Position numbers and translations under genes: made by a program. From Rhizobium esperanzae (GTDB lineage: Bacteria > Pseudomonadota > Alphaproteobacteria > Rhizobiales > Rhizobiaceae), in NCBI RefSeq assembly GCF_002204185.1, contig NZ_MXPU01000004.1, positions 124,001 through 188,000 of the forward strand: a DNA stretch of 64,000 bases. Direction: 5' to 3'. Shown here one piece after another: positions 39,785 through 49,249 of this stretch. Every line of letters begins with the position of its first letter. Within the stretch, counting starts at the first letter, position 1. The notes below the pieces were generated by a model. That model ran no database searches. It was not told where the DNA came from and was given only the letters and a program-made list of their open reading frames with translations.

Positions 39785-42734
39785 GGAGCTTCTCGTTTTC
39801 GGGGTCGATGAAGACGGGATGGCAGAGCACCGCATCGGTGTATTCGTTGTGCAGACCGTTCCAGACCGTCACCTTCTCACCGATACGCTCCGGCCCACGC
39901 CGGACGAGCGCCAGACCGATCTTATGGCCGAGCGTCGGCGAAAAGGCGCTTGAGGTGACGTAGCCCTGATCGTTTTCGAGCGTCGCCGCAGCGCCTTCGG
40001 CAAGAATATGCGATCCGGTGCGGAAGCCGCTTGCCGGGTTGAGCGGCCTGACACCGACGAGGCGCGGGCGCTCGGGGTCCTGCAGGCCCTCACGGGCGAG
40101 CATCGCCTTGCCGATGAAATCCGGCTTGGTCGATGACACCATGCGGCCGAAGCCGAGATCGCCCGGGGTGACCGTGCCGTTGATCTCGGCATGGGTGACA
40201 TGGCCCTTTTCGATGCGCAGCACGCCGAGCGCTTCGGCGCCGTAGGCGCAGATCTCATGTTTTTCGCCGGCCGCCATGATCGCGTCGGCTACGCTCTCGC
40301 CGTAGCCGGCCGGCACGGCCAGCTCGTAGGCGAGTTCGCCGGAAAAAGAGATGCGGAAGAGCCGGCCTTCGAGACGGCCGCCGAGCAGCGAAACTTTGCG
40401 GGCGCTCATGAAGGAGAAGGCCGCATCGGAAAGATCCTCGTCGACGATTTCCGAGAGGATCGCGCGCGACTTCGGCCCGGCAACGGCCATCTGCGCCCAT
40501 TGATCGGTGGAGGAGGCGAAGCAGACGTCGAGCTCCGGCCAGAGCGTCTGGGCGCAGAATTCGAGATGGGTGAGCACGCCGGCGGCAAGCGCCGTCGTCG
40601 TCGTCATGAAGAAATGCTCGTCGCTGAAGCGGCTGGTGGTGCCGTCGTCATAGATGAAACCGTCCTCGCGCAGCATGACGCCGTAACGCGCCTTGCCGAC
40701 GGCCAGCTTGGCGAAGCCGTTGCAATAGATCCGGTCGAGGAAGGTCGCGGCATCGCGGCCGAAGATTTCGATCTTGCCGAGGGTCGAGACGTCGCAGAGG
40801 CCGGCATTCCTACGGATGTTCAGCACTTCGCGATCGACGCTGTCGCGCCATGTCGCCTCACCTGTGCGCGGAAACCAGGAGGAACGATACCAGAGGCCGG
40901 TTTCGACGAAGACCGCGCCGTTCTTTTTCGCCCAGCCATGCAGTGGCGATTTGCGCGCCGGCTGGAAATCCTTACCGCGCGACGCCCCCGTTAGAGCGCC
41001 GAAAGAGACCGGTGTATAAAAGGGCCGGAAGGTCGTCGTTCCCACTTCGGCCGGCGACACGCCACGCGCCTCGGCCAGAATGCCGATGGCGTTGATGTTG
41101 GAAAGCTTGCCCTGGTCGGTCGCCATGCCTGATGTCGTATAGCGCTTGGCAAGCTCGACATGGCCGTAGCCTTCACGCACGGCGAGGCCGAGATCCCTAA
41201 GATGCACGTCGTTTTGATAGTCGACAAAAGCCTTGCCTTTCGAGCCCTTGACGGACCAGAGCGGTTTTGTCGGTGCCGCGATCTCCGAGGCAGCGGCAAA
41301 GGCCGGCTCCGCCGCTGCAAAGCCGATCGCCTTCAGGGTGACGGCCGCCTTTGCGGCGCCATCGCCCAGACAGGCCGTGATTTCCTGGAGGCCTGCAGCC
41401 GAACCGGCAACGGCAAGCCCCTCTTGCGCGGCCGGCGCCAGAAACGCCGCGGCCTCGTCCGACCACTGCGGCTTGCCGCCGCGATGGCAGGCAAGATGGA
41501 TGATCGGGCTCCAGCCGCCCGACATGGCAAGTGCATCGGCTTCGATGCGGCGGGTGCCGCTTGCGGTTTCGACGCTGACGCCGTTGAGGCGCTTGCCGCC
41601 GAGTGCATCGATCACCCGGGCGCCCCTCAGCACTTCGGCGCGGCCCTGCCAGCTCCTGCCGCCATACGCGCGGCTGTCGACGATCGCCGCGACAGCGAGG
41701 CCGGCGGCCTCGATATCGGCGGCGATGCGGTAACCGGCATCGTTGGTGGTGAAGATGACAGTGCTTTTGCCCGGCGACACCGCCTGCCGGTTGAGATAGC
41801 TGCGCATGGCGCCTGCCATCATCACGCCGGGAATATCGTTGCCGCCGAAGACCAGCGGCCGCTCCTCGGCGCCTGTCGCCAGGATCGCCTGGCGGGCGAC
41901 GATGCGCCACAAGCGTTCGACCGGGCGGTCCGGATCGGGCAGCGCCACATGCTTCTGCACGCGCTCGATGGCGCCGAAAACATTGTCGTCGTACCAGCCG
42001 AAGACGGTCATGCGCGGCAGGCAGCGCACGTTTTCCAGCCCCTCGAGTTCGGCCAGCATCTCGACGAGAAGAGCGTCCGCCGGCCTGTGCTCGACGAGGC
42101 CGCTCTCGGAAAGCAGGCTGCCGCCAAGCTCGAAGCCTTCGTCGGCGAGAATGACGCGGGCGCCGGCGCGGCCGGCGGTCAGTGCTGCGGCAAGACCGGC
42201 AGGGCCCGCGCCGATCACCAGCAAATCGCAATGCGCCCAGCATTTCTCATAGGTGTCGGGATCGGCCTCGTAGGAGGCTCTGCCGAGGCCCGCCGCCTTG
42301 CGGATCACCGGCTCGTAGAGCTTTTCCCAGAGGGCTGCCGGCCACATGAAGGTCTTGTAGTAGAAACCGGCGCTGAGGAAGGGCGAGAGCAGGCCGTTGA
42401 CCGCGCCGACATCGAAGCCGAGCGACGGCCAGCGGTTCTGGCTCCTGGCCGCCAGCCCCTCGTAAAGCTCGATCATCGTCGCGCGCGTATTCGGTTCGGT
42501 GCGCCCGCCGCTGCCTGTCGTCACCAGCGCGTTCGGTTCGGCGGCTCCCGCCGTCAGGATGCCGCGCGGGCGGTGATATTTGAAACTGCGGCCGACGAGC
42601 TGGACGCCATTGGCAAGCAGCGCGGAGGCGAGCGTATCGCCTGGATGGCCTGCGAGCGCCTTGCCGTCGAAGGTGAAGCCGAGGGTCTTGGCGCGGTCGA
42701 TGCGGCCGCCCGAGGAAAGACGGAAGCTCGTCAT
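39777..42734 (-). CDS. soxA: Sarcosine oxidase/N-methylglutamate dehydrogenase alpha subunit
   Basis: A 985-aa multidomain flavoprotein subunit. It has an N-terminal ferredoxin-like domain (FTFDGKALAGHPGDTLASAL, GRSFKYHRPRGILTAG), an FAD/NAD disulfide-reductase-like core (DLLVIGAGPAGLAAALTAGR, VIFTTNDAGYRIAADIEAAG) and a C-terminal GcvT-like tetrahydrofolate-binding domain (WYRSSWFPRTGEATWRDSVD, GVLRIEKGHVTHAEINGTVT) that captures the methyl group as 5,10-methylene-THF. The start overlaps soxD by 4 bp (ATGA). Substrate (sarcosine or N-methylglutamate) cannot be told from sequence alone. Confidence 0.93.
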   Translation of the reverse strand: MTSFRLSSGGRIDRAKTLGFTFDGKALAGHPGDTLASALLANGVQLVGRSFKYHRPRGILTAGAAEPNALVTTGSGGRTEPNTRATMIELYEGLAARSQNRWPSLGFDVGAVNGLLSPFLSAGFYYKTFMWPAALWEKLYEPVIRKAAGLGRASYEADPDTYEKCWAHCDLLVIGAGPAGLAAALTAGRAGARVILADEGFELGGSLLSESGLVEHRPADALLVEMLAELEGLENVRCLPRMTVFGWYDDNVFGAIERVQKHVALPDPDRPVERLWRIVARQAILATGAEERPLVFGGNDIPGVMMAGAMRSYLNRQAVSPGKSTVIFTTNDAGYRIAADIEAAGLAVAAIVDSRAYGGRSWQGRAEVLRGARVIDALGGKRLNGVSVETASGTRRIEADALAMSGGWSPIIHLACHRGGKPQWSDEAAAFLAPAAQEGLAVAGSAAGLQEITACLGDGAAKAAVTLKAIGFAAAEPAFAAASEIAAPTKPLWSVKGSKGKAFVDYQNDVHLRDLGLAVREGYGHVELAKRYTTSGMATDQGKLSNINAIGILAEARGVSPAEVGTTTFRPFYTPVSFGALTGASRGKDFQPARKSPLHGWAKKNGAVFVETGLWYRSSWFPRTGEATWRDSVDREVLNIRRNAGLCDVSTLGKIEIFGRDAATFLDRIYCNGFAKLAVGKARYGVMLREDGFIYDDGTTSRFSDEHFFMTTTTALAAGVLTHLEFCAQTLWPELDVCFASSTDQWAQMAVAGPKSRAILSEIVDEDLSDAAFSFMSARKVSLLGGRLEGRLFRISFSGELAYELAVPAGYGESVADAIMAAGEKHEICAYGAEALGVLRIEKGHVTHAEINGTVTPGDLGFGRMVSSTKPDFIGKAMLAREGLQDPERPRLVGVRPLNPASGFRTGSHILAEGAAATLENDQGYVTSSAFSPTLGHKIGLALVRRGPERIGEKVTVWNGLHNEYTDAVLCHPVFIDPENEKLHA

Positions 42735-43012
42735 GCCGGTTCTCCGCCGAGCTTTGAAAGGGCGGCATCTCTGACGTCATGGACCTTATGGGTAACGGTA
42801 TCGCGCTCGACGATCAGCCAGCGGCGGCATCCGGCGGAATGGTGCCAGTATTCGCTGTGGCGGCCGCGCGGATTGCCGGGCAGATAGACATAGTCGAACC
42901 AGGCATCCGCACCGGCGTCCGGCGCTGGCCTGATAAGGCCGGCATCGCCGCGGATCGAGAACTCCTCCTTTGGCCGGGCGCCGCAATGGGGACAAGAAAT
43001 CAGGCTCGCCAT
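42731..43012 (-). CDS. soxD: Sarcosine oxidase/N-methylglutamate dehydrogenase delta subunit
   Basis: A 93-aa SoxD protein with a zinc-ribbon-like pair CPHCG near the start and HHSAGCRRWL with conserved HxxxC; the core also shows YLPGNPRGRHSEYW. Zinc binding is typical of the family. 11 bp after soxB and overlapping soxA. Confidence 0.92.
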   Translation of the reverse strand: MASLISCPHCGARPKEEFSIRGDAGLIRPAPDAGADAWFDYVYLPGNPRGRHSEYWHHSAGCRRWLIVERDTVTHKVHDVRDAALSKLGGEPA

Positions 43013-43023
43013 GTTGAGTGTCC

Positions 43024-44274
43024 TCAGTGCAGATTGGGCTGGGCGCCGACGCCCTTTTCATCGATCGGGTAGCCGCAGGCGAAACGGTCGAGCCGGAAGG
43101 CGCGGGCCGTCTGATGCGGCGTGTTGCGGGCGATCAGATGGGCGTAGCAGAAGCCGGAGGCGGGCGTGGCCTTGAAGCCGCCGTAACACCAGCCGGCGTT
43201 GAGATAGAGATTGTCGATATGGGTGCGGTCGATGATCGGCGAGCCGTCCATGCTCATGTCCATGACGCCGCCCCAGGAGCGCAGGTAGCGCACGCGCGAC
43301 AGCGACGGGATCATCGCCACGCCCGCTTCGGCGACATGCTCGACGGTCGCCAGATTGCCGCGCTGCGCATAGGAATTATAGCCGTCGATATCGCCGCCGA
43401 AGACGAGGCCGCCCTTGTCGGACTGGGAGACGTAGAAATGCCCGGCGCCGAAGGTGACCACGTTGTCGATAAAGGGCTTCAGCCCTTCGGAGACGAAGGC
43501 CTGCAGCACATGGCTTTCGATCGGCAGGCGAAGGCCGGCCATATCGGCGACGACGGTGGAATTGCCGGCCGCCGCCAGCGCCAGCTTGCCGCAGCCGATG
43601 AAGCCTCTGCTGGTCTCGACGCCGGTGACTTGACCGTTTTCGCGGCGGATGCCGGTGACTTCGCACTGGGTGATGATGTCGACGCCGCGACTGTCTGCGC
43701 CGCGGGCATAACCCCAGGCGACCGCATCGTGGCGCACCGTGCCGCCGCGCGGATGGAACAGGCCGCCCATCACAGGGAAACGCGCATTGTCGAAATCGAG
43801 GAAAGGCAGTTTTTTACGCACCGCCTGCCGGTCGAGCAGCTCGGCATCGACGCCGTGCAGCCGCATGGCGTTGCCGCGGCGCGTATAGGCATCACGCTGC
43901 GCATCGGAATGGAAGAGGTTGAGCACGCCGCGCTGCGAGACCATGGCGTTGAAGTTGAAGTCCTGCTCCAGCCCTTCCCAGAGCTTCATCGACAGCTCGT
44001 AGAAAGGGTTGTTGCCCGGCAGCAGGTAGTTCGAGCGGATGATCGTCGTGTTCCGGCCGATATTGCCGGAGCCGAGATAGCCCTTTTCGAGCACGGCGAC
44101 GTTGGTGATGCCGAACTCCTTGGCGAGATAATAGGCGGTGGCAAGGCCATGCCCGCCGCCGCCGACGATGACGACGTCATAATGCGGCTTCGGCGCGGGG
44201 TCGCGCCAGGCAGGCGCCCAGCCTTTGTTGCCGCGAAGGGCGTTGAGGAAAATGGAAAGAGCGGAATAGCGCAT
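43024..44274 (-). CDS. soxB: Sarcosine oxidase/N-methylglutamate dehydrogenase beta subunit
   Basis: A 416-aa subunit with the FAD motif YDVVIVGGGGHGLATAYYLA, the RNTTIIRSNYLLPGN segment characteristic of heterotetrameric SoxB, and AGWCYGGFKATPASG near the C-terminus. It oxidises the N-methyl amino acid, passing the methyl carbon to THF in the alpha subunit. First gene of soxBDAG, divergent from an AraC-type regulator (glxA-like). Confidence 0.93.
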   Translation of the reverse strand: MRYSALSIFLNALRGNKGWAPAWRDPAPKPHYDVVIVGGGGHGLATAYYLAKEFGITNVAVLEKGYLGSGNIGRNTTIIRSNYLLPGNNPFYELSMKLWEGLEQDFNFNAMVSQRGVLNLFHSDAQRDAYTRRGNAMRLHGVDAELLDRQAVRKKLPFLDFDNARFPVMGGLFHPRGGTVRHDAVAWGYARGADSRGVDIITQCEVTGIRRENGQVTGVETSRGFIGCGKLALAAAGNSTVVADMAGLRLPIESHVLQAFVSEGLKPFIDNVVTFGAGHFYVSQSDKGGLVFGGDIDGYNSYAQRGNLATVEHVAEAGVAMIPSLSRVRYLRSWGGVMDMSMDGSPIIDRTHIDNLYLNAGWCYGGFKATPASGFCYAHLIARNTPHQTARAFRLDRFACGYPIDEKGVGAQPNLH

Positions 44275-44336
44275 GGGTCAATCCGAAAAGAACGGCTGCA
44301 TGATGCCAGAAAGACCGGGATCAACTTGCGCAATAG

Positions 44337-44367
44337 GGACATGAATGATTAGAAAAGAGACATGTCC
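44337..44367. promoter_or_regulatory. Inverted repeat at the glxA-like start
   Basis: GGACAT and ATGTCC form an inverted repeat with a 19-bp spacer, the right arm being the start codon region of the AraC-type gene. It lies in the 87-bp divergent region with soxB. Weak candidate operator. Confidence 0.25.
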
Positions 44368-45321
44368 TCATCCGATGCCAGAAATGTCCAGGAGATCGGG
44401 TTCATCCTGATCCCGGGATTCGCGCTGATGTCCTATGCCTCCGCGACGGAGCCGCTGCGGGCCGCGAACCTTCTGGCCGGTCGCGAGGTCTATCGCCTGT
44501 CGGTCTTCTCGCCGGACGGCGCACCTGTTCTCTCCTCCTCCGGCGTCAGCGTAACCGCCGAACCCCTTCCCGGCCGGGGCTCGCATCTCGGCACCGCCTT
44601 GGTCTGCGCCGGTGGTTCGCCGCGCGACTGGCGTTATCCCGGCGTGCTTGCCTGTCTCAGACAGTTGTCGCGCGAAGGCGTCAAGATCGGCGGCATTTCG
44701 GGCGGCCCCTATCTGCTGGCCGCCGCCGGACTGCTCGCCGGCCGCGACTTCACCATTCATTGGGAACATGCGGCCGCCCTTCTCGAGGCCTTCCCCGATC
44801 TCACGCCGCGCCAGGCGCGTTTCGTGATCGACGGCAACCGCATCACCTGCGGCGGCGGCATCGCGCCGCTCGACATGATGCATGTGCTGATCGCCGAGCG
44901 CATGGGGCCGGATTTCGCCCGCCGTGTCAGCGACTGGTATCTCCACACCGAGGTCAACGAGCCCGCCGCACCCCAGCGCGCGTCGCTCGCCGAACGCTAC
45001 GGCGTCCATCATCCGGGGCTGCTCAGTGTGCTCGAACGGATGGAGGAGACGATCGAGATGCCGCTCGATCGCGCCGCCATGGCGCGCATCGCCGGTGTTT
45101 CCGCCCGCCATCTCGACCGGCTCTTTGCAGCCCATCTCGGCACCACCTTCCTCGATCAATACCACAGGATCAGGCTGCAGCATGCTCACCGCCTGCTGAA
45201 GCAGAGCCCACTTTCCGTCTCGGAGATCGCGGTCGCCACCGGCTTTTCCAGTCTCAGCCATTTTTCCCGGCTCTTCCGCGCCGTCTATGGTGTGGCGCCG
45301 CGCGAGGCGCGGCGGGGATAG
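44362..45321 (+). CDS. glxA: GlxA-type AraC-family regulator with DJ-1/PfpI domain
   Basis: A 319-aa regulator with an amidase-like DJ-1/PfpI domain (FILIPGFALMSYASATEPLR, GGISGGPYLLAAAGLL) and a C-terminal AraC double HTH (MARIAGVSARHLDRLFAAHL; SVSEIAVATGFSSLSHFSRL). This type (GlxA, GbdR) controls glycine betaine, sarcosine and methylamine genes. It lies between soxBDAG and glxBCD and probably controls both. No active-site Cys is obvious in the DJ-1 domain, as in other sensors. Confidence 0.88.
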   Translation: MSSSDARNVQEIGFILIPGFALMSYASATEPLRAANLLAGREVYRLSVFSPDGAPVLSSSGVSVTAEPLPGRGSHLGTALVCAGGSPRDWRYPGVLACLRQLSREGVKIGGISGGPYLLAAAGLLAGRDFTIHWEHAAALLEAFPDLTPRQARFVIDGNRITCGGGIAPLDMMHVLIAERMGPDFARRVSDWYLHTEVNEPAAPQRASLAERYGVHHPGLLSVLERMEETIEMPLDRAAMARIAGVSARHLDRLFAAHLGTTFLDQYHRIRLQHAHRLLKQSPLSVSEIAVATGFSSLSHFSRLFRAVYGVAPREARRG

Positions 45322-45391
45322 GCTTTCCTCACGGTTGAGGAAATTTCACTATGGCGATAGGGTTGCCTCTGAGCGAAACCAAAGGCGAGCC

Positions 45392-46075
45392 ATGAAATCG
45401 AAGCGCGAAGTGGCAGATCAACCGGAACAGGCGCATGGCGGACGCGCGCCCTTTTCCCAGGACCCGCACGCCGTTCGGGAGCCGAAGGAAAACAACCTTG
45501 AAATGGCGATCGGCCATGAGGTGCGGGCCTATCGCAAGAAACTCGGCATTACGGTCACCGACCTCGCGGCCGCGACCGGCATTTCGCTCGGCATGCTGTC
45601 GAAGATCGAGAACGGCAACATTTCGCCGTCGCTGACGACGCTGCAATCGCTGTCGCGGGCGCTCGGCGTGCCGCTGACGGCTTTCTTCAGGCGCTATGAA
45701 GAGCCGCGCAACGCCGTCTTCGTCAAGGCGGGAGAGGGCGTCGAGCTCGAACGGCGCGGCACCCGCGCCGGCCACCAATATAACCTGCTCGGCCATATCG
45801 ACAACAATTCGAGCGGCGTCATCGTCGAGCCCTATCTCATCACGCTGACGGCCGATTCCGACGTCTTCCCGACCTTTCAGCACGAAGGCATGGAGTTCCT
45901 CTACATGCTCGAAGGCGAGGTCGTTTACCGCCATGGCGACCAGCTTTTCCAGATGCAGCCGGGCGACAGCCTGTTCTTCGACGCCGATGCGCCGCATGGG
46001 CCGGAGCAGCTGGTGAAACTGCCGAGCCGCTACCTCTCGATCATCAGCTATCCCCAACAAGTCACTAGAGGCTAA
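45392..46075 (+). CDS. XRE-family regulator with C-terminal cupin domain
   Basis: A 227-aa regulator: HTH (EVRAYRKKLGITVTDLAAAT; GISLGMLSKIENGNISPSLT) followed by a cupin sensor domain (FQHEGMEFLYMLEGEVVYRH, MQPGDSLFFDADAPHGPEQL). Such PuuR-like proteins sense small amines or amino acids. ATG 45392 gives the MKSKREVAD start. It is placed between glxA and glxBCD, suggesting control of the N-methylglutamate genes. Confidence 0.88.
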   Translation: MKSKREVADQPEQAHGGRAPFSQDPHAVREPKENNLEMAIGHEVRAYRKKLGITVTDLAAATGISLGMLSKIENGNISPSLTTLQSLSRALGVPLTAFFRRYEEPRNAVFVKAGEGVELERRGTRAGHQYNLLGHIDNNSSGVIVEPYLITLTADSDVFPTFQHEGMEFLYMLEGEVVYRHGDQLFQMQPGDSLFFDADAPHGPEQLVKLPSRYLSIISYPQQVTRG

Positions 46076-46165
46076 TATTGCCTTAAAAGAAAAATTTATT
46101 CCTCCCAGTTGAAGAGTGCAAACAGAGCTGTTACTCCTTTCGCAACATGAACGGAGGCACACGCT

Positions 46166-47071
46166 ATGTGCGGCATTGTTGGATTGTTCCTCAAGGACAA
46201 GAGCCTTGAACCGCAGCTGGGAAACTTGCTCTCGGATATGCTGATCACCATGACGGATCGCGGCCCGGATTCGGCCGGCATCGCGATCTATGGCGGTTCT
46301 GCCGAGGGCAAAGCGAAAATCACCATTCAGTCCGCCAATCCGGGCGCGGACTTCGAAGGCCTCGCCGGCGACCTCGAGAAGGCCGGCATCAAAGCCGAGG
46401 TCTCGGTCAAGAGCACGCATGCGGTCATCGAGCTCGCGGCCCCGAAGCTTGGCGCCGTGCGCAAGGCGCTTGCAGAGATCCGCCCGGCGGTCCGCCTGAT
46501 GGGGTCGGGCGAAAGCGTCGAAATCTACAAGGAAATCGGTCTTCCCAAGGATGTCGTGGCGCGCTTCGGCGTGCGTGCGATGAGCGGCACCCACGGCATC
46601 GGCCATACCCGCATGGCGACGGAATCCGCGGTCACCACGCTCGGCGCCCATCCGTTCTCGACCGGCGCCGATCAGTGCCTGGTGCACAACGGCTCGCTGT
46701 CCAATCACAACAATCTGCGCCGTGAACTCATCCGAGAAGGCATGAGCTTCGAGACGCAGAACGATTCCGAAGTCGCCGCCGCCTATCTGACGGCCGAGAT
46801 GGCCAAGGGCAAGGATCTCGGCCAGGCGCTGACCGGCGCGCTCGACGATCTCGACGGCTTCTTCACCTTCGTCGTCGGCACCAAATCCGGCTTCGGAGTG
46901 GTGCGCGATCCGATCGCCTGCAAGCCCGCCGTCATGGCCGAGACCGAGCAATATGTCGCCTTCGGTTCGGAGTACCGCGCGCTGGTCAACCTTCCCGGCA
47001 TCGAAAATGCCCGCGTCTGGGAGCCGGAGCCGGCGACTGTTTATTTCTGGGATCACGACAAGGCCGCCTGA
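46166..47071 (+). CDS. glxB: N-methylglutamate synthase subunit A (class II glutamine amidotransferase), GlxB
   Basis: A 301-aa protein beginning MCGIVGLFLKD, where Cys2 is the amidotransferase nucleophile after Met removal, with TDRGPDSAGIAIYG and HNGSLSNHNNLRRELI. It resembles the N-terminal domain of GltB. In the N-methylglutamate pathway this subunit (MgsA) takes the gamma-glutamylmethylamide glutaminase-type step, releasing methylamine into the synthase. SD CGGAGG lies before ATG 46166. Confidence 0.9.
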   Translation: MCGIVGLFLKDKSLEPQLGNLLSDMLITMTDRGPDSAGIAIYGGSAEGKAKITIQSANPGADFEGLAGDLEKAGIKAEVSVKSTHAVIELAAPKLGAVRKALAEIRPAVRLMGSGESVEIYKEIGLPKDVVARFGVRAMSGTHGIGHTRMATESAVTTLGAHPFSTGADQCLVHNGSLSNHNNLRRELIREGMSFETQNDSEVAAAYLTAEMAKGKDLGQALTGALDDLDGFFTFVVGTKSGFGVVRDPIACKPAVMAETEQYVAFGSEYRALVNLPGIENARVWEPEPATVYFWDHDKAA

Positions 47072-47139
47072 GGGGCGCCTGACAGCAGGAGGCGGCTGAA
47101 ACCACCTCCCAGACAACCGAGGATTCCAACGAGGATTCA

Positions 47140-47826
47140 ATGCCGACATTCGATCTTTCCCACACCCCTCTTCGCGAATTGAACAGCGCGCTGCACGCCC
47201 TTTCCCAAGGCGCCAACGACACTGAATTCGAAGTCATCAATCCGCGTGGCAGCCATTCCGTGGCCGTCGGCATCGACAGCCCCGTCACGGTCGCCGTCAG
47301 AGGCTCGGTCGGCTATTACTGCGCCGGCATGAATGACGGCGGCAATGTGACGGTCCACGGCTCGGCCGGTCCGGGCGTTGCCGAAAACATGATGTCCGGC
47401 ACCGTCGTCATCGAGGGCGACGCCAGCCAATATGCCGGCGCCACCGGTCGAGGCGGCCTGCTCGTCATCAAGGGCAATGCGGCCTCGCGCTGCGGCATTT
47501 CGATGAAGGGCATCGACATCGTCGTTCACGGCAGCATCGGCCACATGTCGGCCTTCATGGGCCAGTCCGGCCATCTCGTCGTGCTCGGCGACGCCGGCGA
47601 TGCGCTGGGGGATTCGCTTTACGAAGCCAAGCTTTTCGTCCGCGGCGAGGTCAAGAGCCTTGGCTCCGACTGCATCGAGAAAGAGATGCGGCCCGAGCAT
47701 CTGGAGAAGCTTGCCGAGCTGCTCGACAAGGCAGGGGTCACGGACGTCAGGCCCGAAGAGTTCAAGCGCTACGGCTCCGCCCGCAAGCTCTACAATTTCA
47801 ACATCGACAATGCCGACGCGTATTGA
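47140..47826 (+). CDS. glxC: N-methylglutamate synthase subunit B (GltB C-terminal-like), GlxC
   Basis: A 228-aa beta-helix protein like the C-terminal GXGXG domain of glutamate synthase: VRGSVGYYCAGMNDGGNVTV, GNAASRCGISMKGIDIVVHG, GHLVVLGDAGDALGDSLYE. It is a structural subunit of the three-part synthase. The gene is 68 bp after glxB and 15 bp before glxD. Confidence 0.9.
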   Translation: MPTFDLSHTPLRELNSALHALSQGANDTEFEVINPRGSHSVAVGIDSPVTVAVRGSVGYYCAGMNDGGNVTVHGSAGPGVAENMMSGTVVIEGDASQYAGATGRGGLLVIKGNAASRCGISMKGIDIVVHGSIGHMSAFMGQSGHLVVLGDAGDALGDSLYEAKLFVRGEVKSLGSDCIEKEMRPEHLEKLAELLDKAGVTDVRPEEFKRYGSARKLYNFNIDNADAY

Positions 47827-47841
47827 GGCGAGGGACACCCC

Positions 47842-49170
47842 ATGAGCTATCACAACCCTTATACTCCGCCCCGCAAGTCCGCGACCTTCGACGACTATAC
47901 GCTTGCCGAAATCCGCCGCGCGGCCGCCACGGGCATCTATGACATTCGCGGCGCTGGCACCAAGCGCAAGGTTCCGCATTTCGACGATCTCCTGTTCCTC
48001 GGCGCTTCCATCTCGCGCTACCCGCTCGAAGGATATCGCGAGAAGTGCGACACCACGGTCGTGCTCGGCTCGCGCTTCGCCAAGAAGCCGATCACGCTCA
48101 AGACGCCGATCACCATTGCCGGCATGAGCTTCGGCGCGCTGTCCGGCAACGCCAAGGAAGCGCTCGGCCGTGGCGCGACGATCGCAGGCACCTCGACCAC
48201 GACTGGCGACGGCGGCATGACGGATGAGGAACGCGGCCATTCGCAGACGCTGGTCTACCAATATCTGCCCTCGCGCTACGGCATGAACCCCAGGGATCTG
48301 CGTCGCGCCGATGCAATCGAAGTCGTGGTCGGCCAGGGCGCCAAGCCCGGCGGCGGCGGCATGCTGCTCGGCCAGAAAATCTCCGACCGCGTCGCCAATA
48401 TGCGCAACCTGCCGAAGGGCATCGATCAGCGCTCGGCCTGCCGCCATCCGGATTGGACCGGCCCCGATGACCTGGAAATCAAGATCATGGAGCTGCGCGA
48501 GATCACCGATTGGGAAAAGCCGATCTACGTCAAGGTCGGCGGCGCGCGGCCCTATTACGACACGTCCCTTGCGGTGAAGGCGGGCGCCGACGTCGTCGTG
48601 CTCGACGGCATGCAGGGCGGCACGGCGGCGACGCAGGATGTCTTCATCGAGAATGTCGGCATGCCGACGCTCGCCTGCATCCGTCCGGCGGTTCAGGCGC
48701 TGCAGGATCTCGGCATGCATCGCAAGGTGCAGCTCATCGTTTCGGGCGGCATCCGCTCGGGCGCGGACGTCGCCAAGGCGCTGGCGCTCGGCGCCGATGC
48801 GGTCGCGATCGGCACGGCGGCACTCGTCGCCATCGGAGACAACGATCCGCACTGGGAAGAGGAATATCAAAAACTCGGCACCACAGCCGGCGCCTATGAC
48901 GACTGGCATGAAGGCAAGGATCCGGCCGGCATCACCACCCAGGACCCGGAGCTCGCAAAGCGCCTCGACCCGATTGCGGCCGGCCGCCGTCTTGCCAACT
49001 ACCTCAAGGTCATGACGCTCGAAGCGCAGACGATCGCGCGCGCCTGCGGCAAGAACCACCTGCACAATCTCGAGCCGGAAGACCTCGTCGCACTGACGAT
49101 CGAGGCGTCGGCCATGGCGCAGGTGCCGCTCGCCGGCACCAACTGGATCCCGGGCAAGACCTGTTTTTGA
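47842..49170 (+). CDS. glxD: N-methylglutamate synthase subunit C (FMN synthase domain), GlxD
   Basis: A 442-aa FMN/Fe-S domain protein equivalent to the central GltB synthase domain: ITIAGMSFGALSGNAKEALG, GQGAKPGGGGMLLGQKISD, IYVKVGGARPYYDTSLAV, VVVLDGMQGGTAATQDVF, IVSGGIRSGADVAKALALGA. It reduces the imine formed from 2-oxoglutarate and methylamine to N-methylglutamate. Last of glxBCD. Confidence 0.92.
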   Translation: MSYHNPYTPPRKSATFDDYTLAEIRRAAATGIYDIRGAGTKRKVPHFDDLLFLGASISRYPLEGYREKCDTTVVLGSRFAKKPITLKTPITIAGMSFGALSGNAKEALGRGATIAGTSTTTGDGGMTDEERGHSQTLVYQYLPSRYGMNPRDLRRADAIEVVVGQGAKPGGGGMLLGQKISDRVANMRNLPKGIDQRSACRHPDWTGPDDLEIKIMELREITDWEKPIYVKVGGARPYYDTSLAVKAGADVVVLDGMQGGTAATQDVFIENVGMPTLACIRPAVQALQDLGMHRKVQLIVSGGIRSGADVAKALALGADAVAIGTAALVAIGDNDPHWEEEYQKLGTTAGAYDDWHEGKDPAGITTQDPELAKRLDPIAAGRRLANYLKVMTLEAQTIARACGKNHLHNLEPEDLVALTIEASAMAQVPLAGTNWIPGKTCF

Positions 49171-49249
49171 GAACACCCGGGCGGGCGCGTTTGGGAGGAC
49201 GCGGCCGGCTTCATCATCAAGTGTCGAAGATCAACATAAGGGGACAAAC

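Noticed and set aside
39221..44274. Plain sarcosine oxidase operon as the only reading
   Set aside because: The usual glyA and folD neighbours are missing, while all other N-methylglutamate pathway genes are linked; kept as an alternative, not as the sole call.
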